Shown here: positions 1 through 7,026 of the stretch, piece after piece | Layout of the letters: every line of letters begins with the position of its first letter | Position numbering within the stretch: the stretch's first letter is position 1 | IMG/VR virus record: IMGVR_UViG_3300024520_000243 | Location: 1-36,186 of that record | DNA from: a virus | Direction: 5' to 3' (one strand) | Length of the DNA: 36,186 nucleotides | Made by a program: the position numbers and the translations under genes | The notes under the pieces: model-generated | What the model was told of the DNA's origin: nothing | The model's input: the letters and a program-made list of their open reading frames with translations, nothing else | Database searches by the model: none

Positions 1-182
1 CCGCTCTGGTTAAAAGCATCGGCTCCTGAATAGTCGTTTGCTATCGTATGCCCCAGACGGCAAGCAGCATATACCTCTTTAGAACGTGCATAGCTAAAGA
101 TGTCTCCAAGCTCATTGTCTACAGCGAATTTGGCCATATCTTCAAATTTATCACAGTACTCTTGTTGCAATGCTTTTTTCAT
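1..182 (-). CDS. Hypothetical protein, partial (C-terminus outside window)
   Basis: The N-terminal 60 residues of a minus-strand gene that runs off the left edge. It starts with MKKALQQEYCDKFEDMAKF and continues in a soluble, mixed-charge sequence with no motif I recognise. The start at 182 is supported by a GGAG ribosome site about 7 bases upstream and by a near-perfect sigma-70 promoter at 212-240. The reading frame is open to base 1. Function unknown. Confidence 0.8.
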   Translation of the reverse strand, partial: MKKALQQEYCDKFEDMAKFAVDNELGDIFSYARSKEVYAACRLGHTIANDYSGADAFNQS

Positions 183-211
183 TTTTGCTCCAGTTTTAAG
201 TTTCTATAGGT

Positions 212-240
212 ATTATATTTTATTGTTTTTTAGAAGTCAA
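212..240 (-). promoter_or_regulatory. Sigma-70-type promoter for the leftmost gene
   Basis: On the minus strand the -35 box TTGACT (235-240) and the -10 box TATAAT (212-217) are 17 bases apart. The predicted transcript start, near 205, lies upstream of the GGAG ribosome site and the ATG at 182. The -35 box overlaps the stop codon of the DUF2061-like gene at 237-413. Confidence 0.75.
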
Positions 241-413
241 GTTTTTTCCCACCACTTCTCAAAGAAATAATGAACAGTGGTCATCGTGACTGCAAAAGCT
301 GCCGTCATTGCTATTGTTTTTGTTATTTCTCCCAAGAAAAGGTAGGAAAGGACGAGCGCTATTAGCGTGGAGATTATTCTCCAAACTATTACTTTTTTTA
401 GTGTATTCTGCAT
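237..413 (-). CDS. DUF2061-like small membrane protein
   Basis: A 58-residue protein. The order of elements, a WRI-type segment (VIVWRIISTLIALVLSYLF), a second hydrophobic segment (about residues 34-47) and a basic aromatic end (HYFFEKWWEK), is what I know from DUF2061, a family of two-helix inner-membrane proteins of unknown role. The ATG at 413 is only 11 bases downstream of the 3' end of tRNA-Arg and has no visible Shine-Dalgarno sequence, so its mRNA may begin where the tRNA is processed off. It ends inside the promoter of the next gene. Confidence 0.7.
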   Translation of the reverse strand: MQNTLKKVIVWRIISTLIALVLSYLFLGEITKTIAMTAAFAVTMTTVHYFFEKWWEKT

Positions 414-424
414 AAATATTGAAG

Positions 425-497
425 TACCCTCGACAGGATTCGAACCTGTGGCCTACGGATTAGAAGTCCGTTGCTCTTCCAACTGAGCTACGAAGGC
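425..497 (-). tRNA. tRNA-Arg, anticodon UCU
   Basis: A 73-base cloverleaf on the minus strand. The acceptor strands GCCTTCG and CGAGGGT pair with two G-U pairs. The D arm is GCTC-AGTTGGAA-GAGC, the anticodon stem ACGGA/TCCGT encloses CTTCTAA (anticodon TCT, reads AGA/AGG), and the T arm ACAGG-TTCGAAT-CCTGT is canonical. The discriminator is A and CCA is not encoded. It sits between two small protein genes and is probably co-transcribed with them. Reading AGA codons would suit an AT-rich phage in a host that uses AGA rarely (inference). Confidence 0.95.
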
Positions 498-502
498 AAA
501 TG

Positions 503-697
503 TTAGGAATCAAGCTCGTGTTTATATTCTCCAAGGCTATAGGGGTCAACGTCGCTTGACTTTTTATTATGTCCTGAACCAATCCACAAAGCTTCTTGTG
601 CTCTGCTTGCCAGTTTGCCTAGTTTTTCGTCTCCCCATCGACTTGTTTTGTTGTACTCCACCAATGAGATTAATATTTCCTTTATTTCATCGTTCAT
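503..697 (-). CDS. Small hypothetical protein (64 aa)
   Basis: Unrecognised 64-residue soluble protein with an acidic helical N-terminus (MNDEIKEILISLVEY) and a polar C-terminal half. The ATG at 697 is preceded by AAGGAAA with suitable spacing. The gene ends 5 bases before the tRNA-Arg gene and follows the MazG-like gene by 28 bases, so it is probably part of the same transcript. No motif suggests a function. Confidence 0.65.
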   Translation of the reverse strand: MNDEIKEILISLVEYNKTSRWGDEKLGKLASRAQEALWIGSGHNKKSSDVDPYSLGEYKHELDS

Positions 698-725
698 AAA
701 TTATTTTCCTTGTCCTCTCGGCTCT

Positions 726-1055
726 TTACGATACCTTTTTAGCTGTATCTGTGCGTTCATATATTTGCCCCAATACGACACCATCTTGAAAGCTGCCGCG
801 TTTTTGTGCTTTTTTCTTGGCTGTCTTTACAACATCTTCGAACTTCAGTCCATTGATATCTATAAATGTTTTTATGACCTCAAGCATATCTGCGGCCTCT
901 TCACAAGAAGGATTTTCAATAAATTCGTCGGCCTCTTCTATGATTTTGAGCTTCAGTCTCATCATGTGCTCTGAATGGTCACTAACCTTGCGCCAATAAC
1001 AAGTTCGGCCATCTTCTTCAATAATTTCAGGGATGTGGTCTCTAACTAATTTCAT
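726..1055 (-). CDS. MazG-like nucleotide pyrophosphohydrolase
   Basis: A 109-residue all-alpha protein beginning MKLVRDHIPEIIEEDG, the usual opening of the MazG-like/phosphoribosyl-ATP pyrophosphohydrolase-type family. The metal-binding pattern is visible as two acidic helices: KIIEEADEF (about residues 37-45) and CEEAADMLEVI (about 51-61), corresponding to ExxE and ExxD. Family members hydrolyse non-canonical or signalling (d)NTPs to the monophosphate, and in a phage could clean or rebalance the nucleotide pool. The start overlaps the stop of the 44-residue gene upstream as ATGA, and AAAGGTG serves as ribosome site. The exact substrate cannot be inferred. Confidence 0.75.
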   Translation of the reverse strand: MKLVRDHIPEIIEEDGRTCYWRKVSDHSEHMMRLKLKIIEEADEFIENPSCEEAADMLEVIKTFIDINGLKFEDVVKTAKKKAQKRGSFQDGVVLGQIYERTDTAKKVS

Positions 1056-1186
1056 TCTATCACCTTTAAGTCTTGTTTGCGAAAGACTCTGTTTTTGTCC
1101 ATGCCGCTCAACGTCACCATTATGCCGTAAGATTTAGTTATAATGTGAAACTTATTTTTATACTTTACCAAATCACCGACTTTCAT
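1052..1186 (-). CDS. Tiny 'GDLV' protein (44 aa)
   Basis: The 44-residue protein MKVGDLVKYKNKFHIITKS... opens with the KxGDLV motif shared by four other small proteins in this window (1339-1542, 3314-3493, 6301-6492, 7926-8192). The alternation of short hydrophobic strands suggests an SH3-like or KOW-like beta-barrel (inference). The ribosome site GAGGAA lies 4-5 bases before the ATG at 1186, and the stop overlaps the start of the MazG-like gene as ATGA, indicating translational coupling. Confidence 0.7.
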   Translation of the reverse strand: MKVGDLVKYKNKFHIITKSYGIMVTLSGMDKNRVFRKQDLKVIE

Positions 1187-1187
1187 T

Positions 1188-1346
1188 TCATTCCTCGCTA
1201 AGCTTTTGATTATTGCGAAAGCAAGCACAGCGTTTTTCGGCTGACGTTACTTTGGCTTCAAGAAGTACTATCGTTTCTTTCAATCGTTTATTCTCTAATT
1301 TCAAAGTTGCTATTTGTTTTTCGTACTTGTCTGTGGAATCATTCAT
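1188..1346 (-). CDS. Small coiled-coil protein (52 aa)
   Basis: A 52-residue protein (MNDSTDKYEKQIATLKLENK...) with heptad-like spacing of I/L residues through residues 10-36, predicting a single coiled-coil helix. It ends in a short tail with CAC. It starts inside the end of the upstream GDLV gene (an ATG at 1349 is also in frame) and ends one base before the next ATG. No strong Shine-Dalgarno sequence is present, so expression probably depends on coupling. Function unknown. Confidence 0.55.
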   Translation of the reverse strand: MNDSTDKYEKQIATLKLENKRLKETIVLLEAKVTSAEKRCACFRNNQKLSEE

Positions 1347-1542
1347 CATCTAACACTCTTACAATTTCATCAGCAAAAACAGGCATACGTCTATCATCCT
1401 CCACGGTTAAAACGTCACAAACATAGTCATTTAGGCGGCTAACCTCCCAGCTATCAAGTTTTTGCCTCACCTTGATAACAAGTGCCAACTCTAATTCTCC
1501 GCGAGAACCGTAGCGTAGCTCTACCATATCACCGACCTTCAA
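1339..1542 (-). CDS. Small 'GDMV' protein (67 aa), TTG start
   Basis: A 67-residue protein, MKVGDMVELRYGSRGELELA..., with the same N-terminal K-x-G-D-hydrophobic-V motif as the other GDLV proteins and a beta-rich pattern ending in VFADEIVRVLDDE. The initiation codon is TTG at 1542, inside the 3' end of the lipoprotein gene (14-base overlap). The ribosome site is weak. Probably a small SH3-like fold, role unknown. Confidence 0.6.
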   Translation of the reverse strand: MKVGDMVELRYGSRGELELALVIKVRQKLDSWEVSRLNDYVCDVLTVEDDRRMPVFADEIVRVLDDE

Positions 1543-1879
1543 GGCAATTCCAATCTGTTAGTTCCCATCCACAGTGATTTTCTAAGTTAAGACACCATCT
1601 CTCTACGCAAGCATCAGCTTCATAAATCCACAAACAACAGTTTGAAGTGCATTTTGCGATGAAGCCTTCATTGTTTTGAGGCAAGTCATTGAACTCGCAC
1701 TGTGTATCCAAGGTCAATAGCTCTTGGAAGTATTCTCTTACGTCTGGCCATTCAACATTGATAGTTGTTGTCCTTTCAATCGCGCCTTCTGGAACGTCAA
1801 CTGTGATGTTTGGTTCAAGCGTGCAACCTATAATAAGTACACCGATGACGCAAACACTTATATAAAAATCTTTTTTCAT
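1529..1879 (-). CDS. Small cysteine-rich lipoprotein
   Basis: A 116-residue protein with a short signal peptide (MKKDFYISVCVIGVLIIGC) and a lipobox (LIIGC), predicting lipid attachment at Cys19 after signal peptidase II cleavage. The mature part carries nine further cysteines in 98 residues, including CTSNCCLW and closely spaced cysteines near the end, suggesting disulfides in the periplasm or at the cell surface. I prefer the ATG at 1879 to the ATG at 1885 because it places the AAGGA site at normal spacing and forms an ATGA overlap with the upstream stop. Surface lipoproteins of phages can act in superinfection exclusion; that is only a possibility here. Confidence 0.65.
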   Translation of the reverse strand: MKKDFYISVCVIGVLIIGCTLEPNITVDVPEGAIERTTTINVEWPDVREYFQELLTLDTQCEFNDLPQNNEGFIAKCTSNCCLWIYEADACVERWCLNLENHCGWELTDWNCLEGR

Positions 1880-2277
1880 AACCATAAGTCCTTGTAATGT
1901 TTAGCAAATAAGTTCATTCCTTCGTCGAATCTTTTCATGTTCTTGGCTTCTATAATACTCCATCGTTTGCGATTGCTTGCGTGATATTCGGCTGACCCGT
2001 AATCTGATATAACATATTCAAAGCTCCATATCATTTTGTCAATCGCTCGGTGCCAGCCTATCATTGAGTTGAACGTCATTGGATAACCCAATCCTATTTC
2101 TTTAAGCCGCTTGAGGCGAGGGATGACGAACTTTGCAACAGTGATATCAAGACTCCAAGCTTGTCTATCGCTGAATCCTCTTGTCAAGTACTGAAAGAAG
2201 TACAGCACTTGGCGATAGACGTAGACAATTCCCAAGAATCTCATCGCTCGATAGAAAAAGTTATTTAACCTTTTCAC
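1876..2277 (-). CDS. Hypothetical phage protein (133 aa), GTG start
   Basis: A basic, aromatic-rich 133-residue protein with the segments FVIPRLKRLKEIGLGYP, FNSMIGWHRAIDKMIWSFEY and FDEGMNLFAKHYKDLWL. This pattern resembles a protein often seen in tailed phages but I know of no function. The reading frame opens earlier, but the GTG at 2277 is the likely start: AGGAG sits 5 bases upstream of it, and the start then falls just after the previous gene's stop instead of overlapping it. The stop overlaps the lipoprotein start as ATGA. Confidence 0.65.
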   Translation of the reverse strand: MKRLNNFFYRAMRFLGIVYVYRQVLYFFQYLTRGFSDRQAWSLDITVAKFVIPRLKRLKEIGLGYPMTFNSMIGWHRAIDKMIWSFEYVISDYGSAEYHASNRKRWSIIEAKNMKRFDEGMNLFAKHYKDLWL

Positions 2278-2285
2278 TTTAGCTC

Positions 2286-2780
2286 CTAAGCCACGCTCGC
2301 AAGAATCTTGTCTGAGTGCCATTTGATTGTACCGGGACGACAGGCAACAGTTTTGAATTGTCCTTTTACATATACTGTCAACTCGTTGCGACCAACGGAA
2401 GTGACGATTGCATGTTTTTTGTCGACTACAATCAAACTTCCCACAGGAGGGAAACCCTCTTCTGTTACTGTCATATCGCCCATCTTTAGGAAAGGGCGCT
2501 TTTGTCCAGCAACATAGAGAACACCTTTTTTCTCGTTCAAGACCAAATTAGTCTTTTTTGGTGGTGCGCTCAGAGAAGAATACTGCTCGCCTTCAACGTG
2601 CCATTGGTCGTTTTTCTTTTCTGCGCTCAAGATTTTGAAGACAATTGTACGGTACTTTGGGTATGTTACATACGTTTGAAGTTCGCCATTATTGTTCATT
2701 ACAGCTTCTTCCCGACCCTTTACTTTCGCTCGGCCAGTACCAAAACACCATTTCTTCATAAGAACGTCACCACAATTCAT
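2286..2780 (-). CDS. Hypothetical protein (164 aa)
   Basis: Unrecognised 164-residue soluble protein with a basic N-terminus (MNCGDVLMKKWCFGTGRAK) and a beta-rich C-terminal half containing repeated short strands separated by turns. The ATG at 2780 has an excellent ribosome site (AAGGAGCTAAAAA), and a strong sigma-70-like promoter lies 33-61 bases upstream, so this gene leads a transcription unit that includes the small genes to its left. No catalytic motif seen. Confidence 0.65.
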   Translation of the reverse strand: MNCGDVLMKKWCFGTGRAKVKGREEAVMNNNGELQTYVTYPKYRTIVFKILSAEKKNDQWHVEGEQYSSLSAPPKKTNLVLNEKKGVLYVAGQKRPFLKMGDMTVTEEGFPPVGSLIVVDKKHAIVTSVGRNELTVYVKGQFKTVACRPGTIKWHSDKILASVA

Positions 2781-2812
2781 TTTTTAGCTCCTTTGCTAAT
2801 GTTTCTTACTAT

Positions 2813-2841
2813 ATAATATTTTATTATTATTTGTTTGTCAA
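2813..2841 (-). promoter_or_regulatory. Sigma-70-type promoter for the 2780-leftward unit
   Basis: Perfect -35 TTGACA (2836-2841), 17-base AT-rich spacer, -10 TATTAT (2813-2818) on the minus strand. Its predicted start lies near 2806, about 26 bases before the ATG at 2780 and upstream of the AAGGAG site. The -35 falls just before the stop codon region of the zinc-ribbon gene. Confidence 0.75.
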
Positions 2842-2844
2842 GGA

Positions 2845-3066
2845 TTATTTTTCTTCTGTGTAGGTATCTGTAATAACTGGCTTTTCTTTGCTGTAGGAGA
2901 TAGCAAGAATGTGCTTATATCTACTGTATTTCGGGTCAGGCACCTCTTTCAACAAAATAGATACGTTACCGCACTGGCAGGAGTCTGCCGCAAAACCTTC
3001 GTGGAATTGTTTATAGTAAAACACTCGTTCACACAGGGGACAAGTAATCAAAATTTCTTCTGGCAA
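2845..3066 (-). CDS. Zinc-ribbon small protein (73 aa), TTG start
   Basis: A 73-residue protein with two cysteine pairs, CPLC (about residues 9-12) and CQCG (about 30-33), spaced as in a single treble-clef or rubredoxin-like zinc ribbon. The C-terminal half is polar and uncharacterised. The start codon is TTG at 3066, chosen because a GGGGGG-A run supplies a Shine-Dalgarno sequence at the right distance and no ATG lies nearby. It probably binds zinc and a protein or nucleic acid partner; the role is unknown. Confidence 0.65.
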   Translation of the reverse strand: MPEEILITCPLCERVFYYKQFHEGFAADSCQCGNVSILLKEVPDPKYSRYKHILAISYSKEKPVITDTYTEEK

Positions 3067-3075
3067 GTTCCCCCC

Positions 3076-3246
3076 TTAGATGAAAAATACTACCGATGTG
3101 CGACCATTTTCTTCGTGGACCACTCGTACCCTTCTTTCGGGATTTGAGCTAGACCATTGTTTGGCATGAACCATACTCTGTTGCTCATCGTATCCACTAT
3201 AGCAGTCTACCCATCGTTCAGAATCTAAATATTGAATTTTATACAT
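3076..3246 (-). CDS. Small hypothetical protein (56 aa)
   Basis: A short gene, 56 residues (MYKIQYLDSERWVDCYSGYD...RVRVVHEENGRTSVVFFI), with a likely beta-alpha-beta pattern. The ATG at 3246 is preceded by GAGG at 8 bases and by a consensus promoter at 3282-3310, which makes it a convincing gene despite its length. The zinc-ribbon gene follows 9 bases downstream. Function unknown. Confidence 0.65.
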   Translation of the reverse strand: MYKIQYLDSERWVDCYSGYDEQQSMVHAKQWSSSNPERRVRVVHEENGRTSVVFFI

Positions 3247-3281
3247 AAAATTAACCTCGTTTGAAAGTTGTTTATATATAA

Positions 3282-3310
3282 ATTATACGTTATTCTGGTT
3301 TATATGTCAA
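3282..3310 (-). promoter_or_regulatory. Sigma-70-type promoter for the 3246-leftward pair
   Basis: Perfect -35 TTGACA (3305-3310) and perfect -10 TATAAT (3282-3287), 17 bases apart on the minus strand. It lies in the gap between the stop of the GDLV gene at 3314 and the ATG at 3246, so expression of the 56-residue and zinc-ribbon genes is set here. Confidence 0.8.
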
Positions 3311-3313
3311 GTA

Positions 3314-3493
3314 TTATCTTTTAAAGCGTGTGTAGGACGGATAGGGTTTGATATTTTCAAGAGATTTTGTCTCATAAATCTTATTTGTTCCGTCTGACCA
3401 CTGAACTCTTACTTGAGTTGCCTGTTCAACTTTGATGATAACTCCACCAAAACGCTTGCCCTTCTTCTCTTTTACTAAATCGCCTATTTTCAC
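3314..3493 (-). CDS. Small 'GDLV' protein (59 aa), GTG start
   Basis: A 59-residue, basic, beta-rich protein opening VKIGDLVKEKKGKRFGGVII, a member of the small GDLV group in this window. An ATG exists at 3499, but it is only one or two bases from the GGAGG site. The GTG at 3493 has correct spacing (about 7 bases) and is the better start. The WSDGTNKIYE segment resembles the WQDGLWCLE segment of the gene at 6301-6492. SH3-like fold is an inference; function unknown. Confidence 0.6.
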   Translation of the reverse strand: MKIGDLVKEKKGKRFGGVIIKVEQATQVRVQWSDGTNKIYETKSLENIKPYPSYTRFKR

Positions 3494-3505
3494 TCTCATC
3501 CCTCC

Positions 3506-3534
3506 ATGATATAATACTTTTTTTGTGTTGTCAA
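3506..3534 (-). promoter_or_regulatory. Weak candidate promoter
   Basis: TTGACA (3529-3534) and TATCAT (3506-3511), 17 bases apart on the minus strand. If used, transcription would start about at 3499, leaving little or no room for the GGAGG site of the gene at 3493. The match may therefore be fortuitous, or the -10 may lie slightly upstream (TATATC, 15-base spacer). Confidence 0.3.
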
Positions 3535-3535
3535 T

Positions 3536-6280
3536 CTAAAAGTAATCAAATTTCTTGAAATAATCCCTTGTTTCTTTTATACTTGCGCCCGGTATTTTCG
3601 CAACTTTGGCGAAGGCTGTTCTGAATATCTCTTTCAGTATGTCTTCGTCGTCAGTTTCGGTCGCTATCTCCCAACCATTCCTTACAATATCTTCGTCGTT
3701 CTCTTCGTCTACTTTCATAGAGAATACCATTCGCCATTCGTCATCTCCCCAAGGGCCTTCTACCCACATACTTGAATTGGGAAACTTAAATTCATTATCA
3801 GTGCCGCCTGCCGCTTGGCGCATTAGTAGTCTTACTTCTGAACTATAGTCGTGTGTAGATTCGCCTGTGCGCTTGTTTCCTGTTATATGTGAAGTCATCA
3901 TTCCAGATTTTGGGCGCAGTATCGTGGCAGCAACATTCCACTGAGCATAATATTTTATATCGTCCATGTTCTTGAAACCATTCATTATATCAGCATCAAA
4001 CTCTGGGGAGCGAACTTCAAAATCAACAAATTTTCCTTCTCCGTCATCTCTTCTTGCTGCCATAGCAATGGGTTTATCGTCAAACATAATATAAATTTCT
4101 GCTGATTTGTCGGGTTGATGGTCAAAGGTAATCGGTATTTGTTTTATCAAGTCCTCAAGGTTTACATGAACATTGGTTGACATCTCAATAGCCCCCGGAA
4201 ATCCATAGTCTATCTCGCTTTCAGTCTCCTCGAAGCTCCATTCGTACCAGCTTTCGTCATGCCAAGCTTGGGAAAGTTCGTAAATTGCTGGGGCTTTAAA
4301 GATTCCCTCTTTTTGAAAATATTTCGTGGCAGATTCTTTAAGTTCTTTATGGTCGTTGTCAATCCTCTCCAGTCTCTGGCATATATCTGAAAGTGTTCCT
4401 GGTTCGTGAACGACATATCCATCAACGTAATCGCTGTTCCAGGCTTCGTCTGGAGCAAGTTTTGCCAAGTCTATTCCTAACTCTATATAAACAACTGATT
4501 TTATATCTTTTTTCTCGTCGTCATCGAAGATAGCCATTATGTTCTGATAGTTTTCGCTTCTTTCGGTGGCTGTCGAATAGTTAATGTCATTGCTCGGCCA
4601 CTCTACACCCAGTGTTTCTTCAAAATGTGTGTCAAGATACCTTATTGCGTTTCTGGTGCCATCTTGGAAAGCACTCTTTACAAAATCACTCTCATCAAAT
4701 ACCAGAACAAGTTTGGCGTTTGCTACAATAAATGTGCTGTCGTCTTCGTCTTCGGCGTAAGCTTCAATTCGCATTGCATGCCAGCGATTGTTGTAGTTGT
4801 TCGTGATATTATTTATCTCATGGTTCCATTGTTCGGATTGACGGCGCGTGGGATTATAAGATTCCTCTTCAGTAGGATCATACTTGGCGCTGCCATACGA
4901 TTTTACGCCAAGGAACCGATGAAACCGTTCGGAGTCTCTGTCGTCGTGGTCTTGGTAGCTCCCGCCTGTTCTTACCCAATTTGATAGAAGTATATCGCCA
5001 TCCCCATCAAATACCATTTTATCCACGTCTCCGTGGCTGATATCAGCGTCCTTTGAGTTTTCTATTTTGTCGAGAGTTGCGGCTTGATGTTCTTTTGCCC
5101 ATTCCGCTACATCCTTAAGGAGTAAGGGAAACGGCTTGCCATAGACTTTTACGCTGGGAACCGCTAAGGAAACTTTGAGAGTAGAGTTTATATATTTACC
5201 AAAACGAACGCGAGAAACTGGGTCAATTGCTCCTGTGCCTCGCTCCATGTCTTCAAATAATTCTTCGTCGTTCTCTTCAAGATGGTCGAGAAGGTCTTGA
5301 TAAGATGACCCTTCGGGAAGTTCAGACTCATCAATAAGATTGTCTAAGTCGATATTTTCTACGACATAAGCGATTGGGGCATGTCCGTGAGCTTCTGTAA
5401 CGGCACATTTATAAAATGAAGCGTCACCTCTTGAGGGAGGCGAATGACAACTATAGATATTATCGTAATCGCTCATCCTCAAAACGTCAATTGGATGACG
5501 GCTGTAAACAATTGAATATTCGCTACTGACCGTCGCATCGCCGGTAGCTTCTTCTGGATTTTCGCGGTAGAAAGCTGACTTTTTGTTCCACCATTCTGCT
5601 AATTTTTGATATATGTTGTAGGCAGAAACGGCATTTGATGTGGCATTGTGAAAGACATCAAATAGTTTTTGTTGAGCCTTTTTGGACTTGTCTTTCATTT
5701 CGCTTGCGGCGGCTCTGTACTTTTCAACATTTTCTTCGTCGTATTCTTTATCCAAATCTGGTTCCAGACCGAATTGTGTTGGGTTTATTTCATCAGAAGC
5801 TGTCCACGCTGCGCGAGCATTATCGTAGAGGCGAGCGCCTTTTTTAAGGAGCTTCCCTATTTTGATTTGTTTCTTCTGAATCATCTTTTTTCTTTTCTCA
5901 AATCTTTCAGGTGTATCATTGTAGAGAGGTTTGATGTCATCGCCATCCAAGAGTTGCTCTTTTTGTTCTTGTGAGAGAATGATTGTCGTCTGACCGGCCA
6001 AACTGGGCATCGTAAAAGAATAATAAATCGCCAAGCCTGTTGAAAAATCTGGCTCATAACCTGATTTGGCGAGTAGCTTTTTAAGAGCTTGGAGGTTTTT
6101 ATCCTTCGCCTTCATAGGGGTGACAAGACGCATCTTTTCACCAAAGATGTTGCCGAACGAAAGGTCTTCTGGTTTTAGGTTGTGAAGAATCCCATCAATA
6201 TCTTCAAGTTCTTCTTCTGAGACCTCATTGAGTTCTTCTTCGTTGAGATACTTTTGCCAACTTTCAAATAATAGTTTCAT
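3536..6280 (-). CDS. Large uncharacterised protein with capsid-targeting-like N-terminus (914 aa)
   Basis: A 914-residue, strongly acidic protein. Its N-terminus, MKLLFESWQKYLNEEELNE, is a short amphipathic helix followed by LNE. This resembles the capsid-targeting sequences of T4 internal proteins (for example MKTYQEFIAEA), which are cut at (L/I)xE by the prohead protease; the packaging role is my inference. Around residues 245-290 there is a cysteine/histidine-containing stretch (YSRHPIDVLRMSDYDNIYSC, then HSPP and YKCAVTEAHGHAPIAY) that looks conserved and possibly catalytic. The remainder is alpha/beta with no motif I can name. The ribosome site is weak. Candidates include an injected enzyme or another virion component. 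Confidence 0.6.
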   Translation of the reverse strand: MKLLFESWQKYLNEEELNEVSEEELEDIDGILHNLKPEDLSFGNIFGEKMRLVTPMKAKDKNLQALKKLLAKSGYEPDFSTGLAIYYSFTMPSLAGQTTIILSQEQKEQLLDGDDIKPLYNDTPERFEKRKKMIQKKQIKIGKLLKKGARLYDNARAAWTASDEINPTQFGLEPDLDKEYDEENVEKYRAAASEMKDKSKKAQQKLFDVFHNATSNAVSAYNIYQKLAEWWNKKSAFYRENPEEATGDATVSSEYSIVYSRHPIDVLRMSDYDNIYSCHSPPSRGDASFYKCAVTEAHGHAPIAYVVENIDLDNLIDESELPEGSSYQDLLDHLEENDEELFEDMERGTGAIDPVSRVRFGKYINSTLKVSLAVPSVKVYGKPFPLLLKDVAEWAKEHQAATLDKIENSKDADISHGDVDKMVFDGDGDILLSNWVRTGGSYQDHDDRDSERFHRFLGVKSYGSAKYDPTEEESYNPTRRQSEQWNHEINNITNNYNNRWHAMRIEAYAEDEDDSTFIVANAKLVLVFDESDFVKSAFQDGTRNAIRYLDTHFEETLGVEWPSNDINYSTATERSENYQNIMAIFDDDEKKDIKSVVYIELGIDLAKLAPDEAWNSDYVDGYVVHEPGTLSDICQRLERIDNDHKELKESATKYFQKEGIFKAPAIYELSQAWHDESWYEWSFEETESEIDYGFPGAIEMSTNVHVNLEDLIKQIPITFDHQPDKSAEIYIMFDDKPIAMAARRDDGEGKFVDFEVRSPEFDADIMNGFKNMDDIKYYAQWNVAATILRPKSGMMTSHITGNKRTGESTHDYSSEVRLLMRQAAGGTDNEFKFPNSSMWVEGPWGDDEWRMVFSMKVDEENDEDIVRNGWEIATETDDEDILKEIFRTAFAKVAKIPGASIKETRDYFKKFDYF

Positions 6281-6300
6281 TGTTAATACTAATTAGTTCC

Positions 6301-6492
6301 TTATAAGGAAGAAACGTCTTCTCGACTCTCTAAACACCATAAACCATCTTGCCAATAAACTTTAACGTGAACGCGGCTGACTTCTGTGATAAATCCAATC
6401 ATATTCTTTCCCTTTTTGGCAGAGAAAAACTGTCTTGGGTATTTATAAATAACTAAATCCCCTAATCTAAATTCTTTTTCTTCAAGAGCCAT
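6301..6492 (-). CDS. Small 'GDLV' protein (63 aa)
   Basis: A 63-residue protein (MALEEKEFRLGDLVIYKYPR...) with the GDLV motif at residues 11-14, and a WQDGLWCLESREDV segment like the one in the 3314-3493 protein. It overlaps the end of the hydroxylase gene by 31 bases and has only a weak ribosome site, suggesting coupled translation. Probably a small SH3-like fold; function unknown. Confidence 0.6.
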   Translation of the reverse strand: MALEEKEFRLGDLVIYKYPRQFFSAKKGKNMIGFITEVSRVHVKVYWQDGLWCLESREDVSSL

Positions 6493-6950
6493 TTTTTTCT
6501 GGTTCCAAAAATGTGATCCCAGAGAGGACTCGTCACTCCCCAGTTGGCGTCTTGGTCTTTTCCCATGTGATGTTCATAATGCCAGGGCAAGTTTTCCTTT
6601 CCCCATTCAACGTCCGTGTGGCTCCGCTGGTGCATATAGAAGTATCTCACAGTAAAGAGCGCCAAACATAAATAGAAGAAAGGAGAGATATGATACAAAG
6701 GCAAATGAAGCAAGTTTAGCAGGCATAAGTTTAATATTTCTTTTAGGACTACTGGATGTGGCGGGAATTTGGTATATGATGCGTCATAATTATCGTTCTT
6801 TCTACAAATTTGGTGATGACCTCGCCAATGTGAAGAAAAGAAGCTCTTTTTATTTTTGCCAAGGCCGTGAAACAAGTATTTGTGGACAGTCCATTCTAAC
6901 AAATTAGCATATAAAAACGCTAATAATATTAGAAATGGATATAAAAGCAC
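6462..6950 (-). CDS. Fatty-acid-hydroxylase-superfamily membrane protein, GTG start
   Basis: A 162-residue hydrophobic protein with the histidine boxes of the fatty acid hydroxylase/sterol desaturase superfamily: HKYLFH (HxxxxH), HWRGHH (HxxxHH), HQRSH and WHYEHHMGKD, plus the typical ending NWGVTSPLWDHIFGT. In this family the histidines hold a di-iron centre that hydroxylates or desaturates lipid, sterol or carotenoid chains at the inner membrane. Three or four membrane helices are visible. The start is GTG at 6950 with AGGGG about 9 bases upstream. A promoter lies at 7027-7055. It is an unusual cargo for a phage, perhaps altering host lipids; the substrate cannot be inferred. Confidence 0.8.
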   Translation of the reverse strand: MLLYPFLILLAFLYANLLEWTVHKYLFHGLGKNKKSFFSSHWRGHHQICRKNDNYDASYTKFPPHPVVLKEILNLCLLNLLHLPLYHISPFFYLCLALFTVRYFYMHQRSHTDVEWGKENLPWHYEHHMGKDQDANWGVTSPLWDHIFGTRKKWLLKKKNLD

Positions 6951-7026
6951 AGCGAAGCCCCTTTTTAAAACAACAAAGTTCCTGTATTTTGTCGGAATGA
7001 GCCAAAATTCAAGACTCTATATAATA

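Noticed and set aside
4625-4984. Plus-strand reading frame of 119 codons
   Set aside because: It is antisense to the 914-residue gene, with no ribosome site or promoter; the same applies to all other plus-strand frames in the window.
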